Origin: Bradysia coprophila
Taxonomy: Eukaryota > Arthropoda > Insecta > Diptera > Sciaridae
Assembly: GCF_014529535.1 (NCBI RefSeq)
Contig: NW_023503302.1
Coordinates: forward strand, 4,202,314-4,266,313
Direction: 5' to 3'
DNA length: 64,000 nt
Part shown: piece after piece, positions 56,601 to 64,000 of the stretch
Layout: the number at the start of each line of letters is the position of its first letter
Numbering within the stretch: the stretch's first letter is position 1
Program-made: the position numbers and the translations under genes
Notes under the pieces: model-generated
Told to the model about the DNA's origin: nothing
Databases searched by the model: none
The model's input: the letters and a program-made list of their open reading frames with translations, nothing else

Positions 56601-58394
56601 TTATTGAGTGGGAGGCCCGTTTATATGTAGTCGGATTATTTAAAAAAAAATACCTCCAAAGCAGCAGAGGCAGCCAAAAATCCAGCCAAAGCTTTATTTA
56701 AATGAGCATCACTCCACCACAACGGCGTTACCCACGAACCTAACCATTGGTATGCAAGCTCTTGAGCTAGTAAATAGTATCCTTGATTCGACAAGTCGCT
56801 TTCTCTATAACATTTAATCGGATGATTTGGAAAATTTAAGAAAGAAAACCTCAAAAAATTACTTGAAAACGATAAGACCCCAGTTATCTACCGGCTTCAA
56901 TGACGAAAATCCAGCTGGTAATGCTACAATATCCAATTTGCATAGCGGATAATCTTCGTCCCAATAGTTTCGCAGATATGTCAGCACTTTTTCGACCTTT
57001 CCATAAACATCCTGAACAAACAAACACAAAAGTTTGTTAGCGTTGTATATCTATCCCAACCAAAATCTAAGCAGCACGGTCTCAACGGCAGTAGACCCAT
57101 TCAAAATTTGATGCAAAGGAAACATTAATTTCCTACCTTCAACTCATCCTGATAATCTTCCCTAGCCCAAATTCTGATAATTGGTTTCAGGAGTGGCGTT
57201 TCCGTAGTGATGTTCAGTTGGGTCAATTGTGAAATAACGAAGCCGAACGAAATTGTCGACATTGGCGGTGTTGTTTCGAAATGATCAATTTCGTAATCAC
57301 CGTCCCTGTAATTGAACAATTGAAAATTGAACTCATCGTACTGATCTAAAATGGTTCGATAAAAGGCTCTACATTTCAACAGTCGATTGCACTCGAACGT
57401 TAAACAGTGTTGTGTAGTTTTTCGGTCTAGATATGCTCACAGTAAACGGTACTTTGAAGCCAGGTTCATCAAAGCATGGGAATATATGACGTGCGTTGTT
57501 CGGTCTTGTATGTGTGGCTAGATAATGTCTAAATCAAAGAAGCGAAACGTCTAAAATACGTTATCCGCAGCATTACTCACATTCGGTTACCTCTTATCGC
57601 CGTTACTATCTGAATACGATCCTTTGAACAAACCTTCAGCTGTTTCCCATATTATGCCACTAAATTCGATATGTAATTCCAGAAGTGCGCCTTTCTTTAA
57701 TGGACTCTTCAGGAAAATCTGATAGATTGGTTTCTTTGGCATACGATTGGCCCTTTGGATCTCGATTTTTTCAGTTAACTCCTCATCGGTCCTAATCGAT
57801 AAAAAATTTCTTTTATTTCTCTTTACTTCAAATTCGTTCGACGAGGAAACACAAAATGGCCAGCCCAACGAGAGCTACAAGTCCATGATTGACCAAGATC
57901 TAGATTTCTTCCATAACAAAATTTGTAGCTACCTCAGGCTGTATATATTTTGTCGTAACCGTATTCTGGATCATAAAAGTCATACGCTCATTTATCGCTT
58001 ACGTTTCATTGTTTTTGAGTCGTTTGATTTTTATATCAGCCACCACAATTTTCATATCGAAATGTGAATGTAAGGCGATTTTATTTGTCTGTTGTTCGCA
58101 AGACATGTTAATTTTGACGATGCCGGAAAAGGTGGAATTTTCCAAATTTGGTCGCAAGTCCAGTACATAGCTCAACGGAGTGAAATCGGTTGGTAAACGC
58201 ACGTCGGAGATTAATTGATGAGCAGCTGATAGTTCTATGCTTCGTTTATGCTTGCGCTTAATAATAATTTGAATTAATTTTCTTTGGCTTACAAAGTTTC
58301 TTTATCGAGATTCAATTACCTGTGGCTCTGCTGTTGCCAATAGACCGTAGCCACATAACAATATTGCTACAAGAGGCACCTCCTTGCCTCGCAT
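53658..58394 (-). CDS. Catalytically dead M1 aminopeptidase homologue B, secreted
   Basis: This is a predicted 937 aa protein from 13 exons: 58320-58394, 58003-58256, 57591-57791, 57373-57528, 57137-57305, 56863-57011, 56654-56804, 55458-55669, 54908-55390, 54632-54815, 54359-54558, 53990-54304 and 53658-53922. All phases agree. The first exon encodes a signal peptide (hydrophobic core VAILLCGYGLLATA), followed by RKHKRS, a possible furin site at residues 26-31. No C-terminal membrane or GPI-type tail is visible, so it is probably secreted. M1 landmarks are IFPCFDEPGFK, TTPPMSTISF, DNWGLIVF, WWSD and FDGKWPMTTLYSVYYEF. The zinc site reads Q349-E-L-A-Y353 and the third ligand is K372 instead of Glu; GxMEN is KPVDN at 324-328; the catalytic Tyr is Cys or Thr. 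All three zinc ligands are gone. Confidence 0.9.
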
Positions 58395-61265
58395 CTTGAA
58401 CAGACAATCTGGAAACCTGAAAGGAATCATCAGTTAGATGCCTGGTAATGCATTGCACTGATAAAATGAATGTTAAAGCCGTTGGCGTAGAAATTTTTCT
58501 TGTCCTTCAAATGCGTAAAATTAGGTGCAAAGGCTAAGATAGACTTAGCTATTTTATTTGTAATAAAGTTCGGTGTTATTCGAGCCTGTCCATTAAAGAT
58601 TAATAGAAATATTTCTCGTAACCTGACAGGTTTCAGACCGGGCTTGATCTGATTACTATAATTAGACTTCAGTTCAATTAAGGTGAGGTCAATATTAATC
58701 ATATCAGATTTAATAAAAAATATTCCATATTTTCCTAAATTTTTCCAAAAATATTATTAGGAAAATTTATGATTCGCTTTCACAAAAATAGTCTCCGCTT
58801 AATAGGTCCCGTTCAATAAGGTTTTAATGTCAGACATTTCATTAATTCATGCCTAAATTTCAATGACGTCACCTTTAAAAATTACAATTTCTCATACCTA
58901 CTTCATAGAATGTGGCCTTAGGTTATATGTTAATGGAGATAAGACGTAAACGCTTAGATGAAAAGTATTCCGGGCATCAGGCATTCTTTGAAAAATCTGC
59001 ATCATTACTTTATCGAATCCGTTTAGCTTAAGTATCTCACAGCCGTTTGAAGGAAATTTCGGGCTATCGTGAAAGTGCTCGTGTAAACTATGTTAACTTA
59101 ATAAAAGTAAGCACTGCATGTACTTTCCTTAACGCAGTCACTTGGAAGGGCTGACATTTGGGGTTTAGCAAAATGTCAGGATCTCCCCTATTTCAAGGGA
59201 ATGCGTTCCTCACATGGAGTAGGGCAGTAACATCAAAAGTGTAATTTTGGAAACCAACACTTTACGAAACTCATTTATGAGTACTCGAAACTAAAATAGA
59301 ATTAGTCTCAGTTGGTCAGGGTGCAGTTAGTCTCAACAAGCTACGAATGGAGATGTGTGCGGATTTTCAAATTGGTAACATCGATCCACCCTAAACCATA
59401 CGTCAAATTCAGGTCCAACTAACCTAAATCCGATCTTTATTGTTTGCATGAGTAACGAGAAATCGTTTTGCATCAATAATACCGGCAAATAAACCGTCCA
59501 TACAAACTTTATCATCCTGATGCTAATGTGAATAAGCAAACATTGGCATAAGAGTCATTCAATTCAAACAATGTTGAAACAATTAATAAGAAGCAATTTC
59601 CGGTCGAAAGCGTGTATCGAAAAACGACAATAATTAAATTTCCTTATCCGAAAATTAAACAGAAAAAAAAGTTCCGTTGAAAATCATTTCTGATCGCATA
59701 AGGTAAGTAACGCAGGTATATAATTGTCACAAGAAACTAGACGGTATGAAAAGATAAACAGGAAAAAAATTCTTTTCAGAGAATTAATTTTCTAATAAGC
59801 TCAAGTAAATATCCGCTGTAAATAATTGTGTACTTAACTTACTACAATTAAATACTTATCGCGGCGTGTGTATATAACAAGAACCTACAATACAAAATAC
59901 ATCGCAAGAGATTTACTATTCTAAAACAAAATATAAATTGTTCAAATTTATTTCAGGTTAAATGTAATCTCAATATTGATCGTGATCACGTATTAATATA
60001 CGAGTTACAACAAACAGAATGAAAAAAATCGACAAATCGAACAAAAAAAAACGGAAATGTTGTTCGCAACTTCAGTGAGACAAATGACAAATTAGAACAA
60101 ATAAAATTAACTCATTTTACACCTAGAATGTGAGTGAGTAAGCACTTTTAGTACCTATATAAATACATATATTTTATTGACTTATTTGTTATCAGTTAAC
60201 AAACTGTAAAAGAACAACATTTTACTCGCCACCATTCGTTCGTAACACATGCTTTCAATTCTTTGTGTTTTCATATTTTCTTCAATTCTATAAGATTTTC
60301 GACATATCAACAACTTGCATGAATCATTCATCTAAAACTGAACGGAATCCAATTAATTAGGTTCATAAACGACATATATATTCACATATTATATATATAT
60401 ATATATAATATGTGACTGAGGACCTGGTGTGTATTTATTGCCCTACCTACACACAAAACTAATATATGGAAAATCTCTGATTTCCATTCTATTAATTAGA
60501 GGCTATACAATTAAAAAGCAAACACTGTTCCGCAGCTCATCAAAGATAACAATACATACACCTCGGCAAAGATTCTTTTTTCGTCGTTTTTTTTGTTGTT
60601 GATTAATTGGCCAGAAATTCTTTTGTAATTGTAATTAAATGACATTTTTGCAGAACTGTTAGTAAGGTGTAGTGGCGGTTCTTTTCTTTCATTGCAATGT
60701 CACACAAAATACCATCATAAAATCTGCTACTTGTTTTGTTTAAACAATGCAGCTGCACAGTCCGAAAAAAGTGCTTTCCTCTTATTTCGCTCTCGAGTTT
60801 TCAAACTTTCATTGGTTTAATTATGTTTTATTCAGAATCTGTTACTTCATTTGTTTTAGCATACATTCTACTACACAAAAAAGGTAGTCAGTCGATTATT
60901 TTGTCGTCATTGTCGATGCCAGATGAATAACCACTTATAGCGGCGCTAAAAGAAAATTCCACTGAAAAGTCATTTTGTGGTCTGGAAAACGATCAAAATT
61001 TAATGCGCTGCAACTAAGTTTGAAGACAAGAGCCGGGTTGTGACTCTGTCATTCCCTCTTTTTTTACAAAAATAATGTTTTTAGTATCTGTAACATGTTT
61101 GCTTTGTAAATATTAAAAAATATTGTCGATGAAGCTATAAAGTTCGGTAGAAATTCAGGTACAATTTTTTTTTATTTATTTTAAAATTGTAAACGTAAAG
61201 TAAAATATTATTAAATAGAGACAAAGGTATCTTTCTGACTATTTTACAATTTTAATGTTTTGAAG
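58395..61265. other. Intergenic between gene B and the last gene
   Basis: No gene is supportable. A TA microsatellite palindrome lies at about 60386-60411. The 5' exons of the gene starting at or before 63116 may lie in this stretch, but I cannot identify them. Confidence 0.4.
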
Positions 61266-61617
61266 TGAACATAATAATTGCAGGGTATGGCCGTTTTGAA
61301 CATTTCCATATGCAAAATGTGCATTAAATTTGTATCTAAAATGACCGGTAGCGCTACACATTCATTTTAGATACAAATTTTATGCTGTCCGGGGAGCCAC
61401 AATTTTTTTAGTACTTCATTACTTCACTCTTTGCGTTTTTTGGTGAAATAACTTCAGTCTTCATCCATCATAGCATTCATAGCAGGTTCACAATAAAATA
61501 GAGCGCTGGCATTAGTAACTTTGCGAGAAATGTAATAAGAATTTGGCAAAAATCTTAATCATTATTGGGTTAGTTTCCAATTAAACTTTTCATCTTTGTA
61601 CGGCCATACCCGCCTAA
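61266..61617. mobile_element. Composite MITE, about 350 bp
   Basis: The short inverted ends GGGTATGGCCGT and ACGGCCATACCC bound it. A nested hairpin (TAAATTTGTATCTAAAATGA and complement) lies at about 61324-61385. The right half is shared in part with 7790-7910 and 49738-49850 (TTCACAATAAAATAGAGCGC and complement). The boundaries are approximate. Confidence 0.55.
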
Positions 61618-61974
61618 TAAGTGTTCACTGGGAGCTGCAACATTTAAAATGTAGTCAAAACAATAGGTGCTAGTTTACCTTAAATCGTTATATTTACAAA
61701 AAGAAACATTGCGACTCGACTTGTTGTGGTTTAGTCGTTTTATTATCTTTTGTCTATGAAAATAAACAGTTCTGTATAGTTTAGTCTCAAATGTTTTCAC
61801 TCAACTTGAAATTCATCGAACAACATGCACGAAATTCTCGTGGAGTGAGTCAAAAGGATGCTTTCGTAAACAAAACTAAATCCCAGAAAAATTTACAAGC
61901 AATTGATTGTGCTTTTATTTACATTGCCCCACATCAAAATATGGATTGGGTGAAGAAAAATCGCTCTTCAGTCT

Positions 61975-62650
61975 AAGGACAAGTTAGGAATAAGAGTTTA
62001 GGTACTGCAGCAATTTTAAACTATCATCGAATGAGTAACGCTCACGCAAAATAAATATTAACACACTGGATTACCTACATAGGGTCGAAAGTGTCTTATT
62101 ACAACCCTAGGGATAACAGTAATTTGAATTTATGCAAAAGCAAGCAAGTAAAATTCGTCACATAACTGGGGATAAAAATTAAATGTCTTATTTTCGTGTG
62201 TTTATTTACCTCGGCTTCGCCTCAGATCAACATAATACACACGAAAACTCTACTTTTTATCTTTTTATCCATAGTGACGAAAGGTAAAACCGTTTTTTTT
62301 TAGGAAAACGTTGTACGCAATTCGGTGATAGTAGTTCTTAACGAAATTTATGACCTCCTCCTCGTGTGACAATTACACATCTGGTACCGAGTTCGTAAGG
62401 AAAATTTGGGCTTGTGCTGAAAAAATCAACATTTCAAAATTTTGTGCACAAGATACTATTATGTACAGTAATAGTGCGTATAGTGCGTAAAAGTGATATT
62501 TGAAAAAATGAGGACCCCACTACTATAAATATAAAATCTTGTACCTAACTTGTGCTTAAACAGGAATTTTACGCAACTTCGGCTTCGCCTCGGGTTAACA
62601 AATTTTCACATCTATTGGGCAAAATTTCAATGTAGGCACATGTTATGAAA
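61975..62650. mobile_element. Repeat of the 8824-9038 family, rearranged
   Basis: 61979-62055 resembles 8940-9020 (ACAAGTTAG..., CTGCAGCAATTTTAAAC, CATCGAATG, CACGCAAAAT). An inverted repeat of the same family lies at about 62556-62647, with CTAACTTGTGC and GCACATGTTA ends and a GGCTTCGCCTCGG centre. A second hairpin with TTTTCGTGTGT and ACACACGAAAA stems is at about 62192-62247. Confidence 0.6.
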
Positions 62651-63115
62651 AAAGCTACACGATGTGCTTGCGACTTGCATCATTGTACATCAAACAAATA
62701 ACAGAAAAGTAAAACGACTGAAAACTAAACTGATAACGAGACATTTTATGTCTGTCACCCGAAAACGAAAAAAAAAACATTTCCATCAAAAGCACCTCAC
62801 TATTCTAATAAACAGATTAAATTAACATAAAAAATCTTATCTACGATATGTAGAAGTAAAATTATGTACTTCGACCAAAATAATTGTTTCAATTTGCCGC
62901 AACTTAAACTCTCGCTTTCAGTTTAATCGGTGATGCCGAGAAATTCGGTAAAAAAGTGAAATATTAATTCGTTGAAGCAATGAAACGACTATTGAAAGGT
63001 ATATACAATCGTCAATGACAAAAAAAACGTTTTTAATTACCAAATTACTCAATGTTTTGATGTTCCGATTATTATTCCATTTATATACCTTTAATTCTTG
63101 CATTTGTTTGAACAG

Positions 63116-64000
63116 TGTTTCTGGTGTATCTACTTTACGACAGTGTTTCATCACAAGCTGGATCTGGACCCAATTTATCTTTGGTATGTTGTACAGGTCG
63201 TACATTTACTAAAAACATTACCAAATGATCTCAAGATGCCAATTCAATTTTTTCTCTTTTTTTTTGAACTCTAGTTCTGTCCGAACGAGATAAGTCTGGA
63301 CGATAATGGTACATCAGCCCTTTGGCCAGTTACGGATAAAAATCGACGAATCGTAACTGATTCATCGCCACAGTGTTTGGACGATGAAAAGTATCTATTG
63401 ACCAGAGAATGTTCAGCTGAAGGTTGGATACCATCGATACCACCGAACTGTTCGTACACTCAACCGAAATATGAAAACTCCAATAAATGTCCGCTCGGCT
63501 ATGAATCAGTGCAGTGGAAAAGTAAAAGTTTGTGCGTTCTTGTGACTGTGCCACAGGTGTGGAATAATACGTGTTTAATGACGGGCTCGGTTCGAACAAT
63601 ATTCGATTTTGATAGTGATGAAAGGGAAGCGATTTTTGTTTATTTACGTGATCGACGCATGCAAAAGGTGTGGATGCCCGCGAAAAGACTGTGGAGTTAT
63701 GGTCCGGTAATATGGACGTTGCCGGGTAAAACGTTTGGTGAAACGGTGGAATTTAACGATCTTTCCATTCGGTTGAGTGAGGAGGAATACGGAGACGGTT
63801 GTTTTAGTCTGAATATTCAAAATCGTGGACAGACTGGAGCGGTGGAAAACTGTAACAATATCTATCCGATACTTTGTGCAACTCGCGAAGAGTCTATGAT
63901 TCAATTGGCTTGTCCAAATGATTTTTATACGACGCGCTATGAGGGATACCAAGAGTTTTGCTATTCCACACATCTGATCCAACAGCCTCCTATCGAAGAT
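63116..64000 (+). CDS. Secreted or receptor ectodomain with cysteine-rich and lectin-like units, partial
   Basis: There are two exons in the window: 63116-63183 and 63275 to beyond the end. They are separated by a 91 bp intron with GTATGT and a long pyrimidine tract before TAG. The first exon gives FLVYLLYDSVSSQA, which looks like the end of a signal peptide; its start codon must lie in an earlier exon. The second exon stays open for 242 codons. It shows CPNE...ECSAEGWIPSIPPNC, a sushi/hormone-receptor-motif-like cysteine pattern, then CPLGYESVQWKSKSLC...GCFSLN...NCNNIYPILC, which follows C-type-lectin-like spacing, and another unit starting ACPNDFY. It could be the ectodomain of an adhesion-type GPCR or a secreted lectin-like protein. 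I cannot name it. Confidence 0.6.

Noticed and set aside
57591..57868. Longer gene B exon 3 beginning near 57868
   Set aside because: It would need a splice acceptor in the wrong phase; the acceptor at 57791 restores the M1 frame exactly.
42269..58394. M1 genes as processed or decayed pseudogenes
   Set aside because: Both keep 11-13 exons with intact frames, splice sites and normal family length; only active-site residues are lost.
1..64000. tRNA, rRNA or CRISPR features
   Set aside because: No cloverleaf with a GTTCGAATCC-type arm, no rRNA landmark and no spacer-repeat array were seen; the tandem repeats found are minisatellites.

Overview
This is a eukaryotic, AT-rich window, almost certainly from an insect and most likely a lower (nematoceran) fly. 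The reasons are the many short GT-AG introns of about 55-90 bp, insect-type expanded M1 aminopeptidase-like genes, an SLC45 sugar carrier and an extreme density of short inverted-repeat transposons. No bacterial operons, tRNA, rRNA or CRISPR array were seen. All exon structures were read by hand from splice signals and reading-frame continuity, with no transcript evidence. The species is an inference only.

Layout: 1-14.9 kb holds no gene I can support and is a graveyard of palindromic and terminal-inverted-repeat elements, including a 2.2 kb foldback-like element at 8402-10577. An SLC45-type proton/sugar symporter lies on + (14920-21978, nine exons, 649 aa); its 4.7 kb first intron is filled with transposon remains. 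From 22 to 26.6 kb there is another cluster of elements: a hAT-like MITE, a 522 bp near-perfect palindrome and an 18 bp minisatellite. A single-exon F-box protein lies on + (26652-27962). A 1.25 kb TTAA-flanked element with a nested TA-flanked element follows (28896-30155). On the minus strand an IFT139/TTC21B gene (30865-35236, seven exons, 1323 aa) sits only 43 bp downstream of a NATD1-like acetyltransferase (35280-36802). From 37 to 42 kb there are nested elements.

The most notable genes are two neighbouring minus-strand M1-aminopeptidase homologues that have lost the zinc-peptidase active site. Gene A (42269-48434, 1060 aa) is a predicted type II membrane protein whose small first exon is separated by an intron carrying a MITE. 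Gene B (53658-58394, 937 aa) has a signal peptide and looks secreted. Both keep the M1/ERAP1-like length and fold landmarks, but HExxH, GxMEN and the catalytic tyrosine are replaced, so they are probably binding proteins or decoys, not enzymes. A decayed non-LTR retrotransposon (51190-53107, +) lies between them. The window ends inside a + strand gene (from 63116) encoding a secreted or ectodomain protein with sushi/HRM-like and C-type-lectin-like cysteine patterns.

The genes do not form one pathway. IFT139 is ciliary, SLC45 is a sugar transporter, the F-box protein is a ubiquitin-ligase adaptor, NATD1 is a small GNAT-fold protein, and the M1 pair and the last gene face the outside of the cell. 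The mobile-element layer is unusually legible: seven elements carry exact 8 bp target duplications, two carry exact 7 bp ones, and several nested insertions can be ordered in time.
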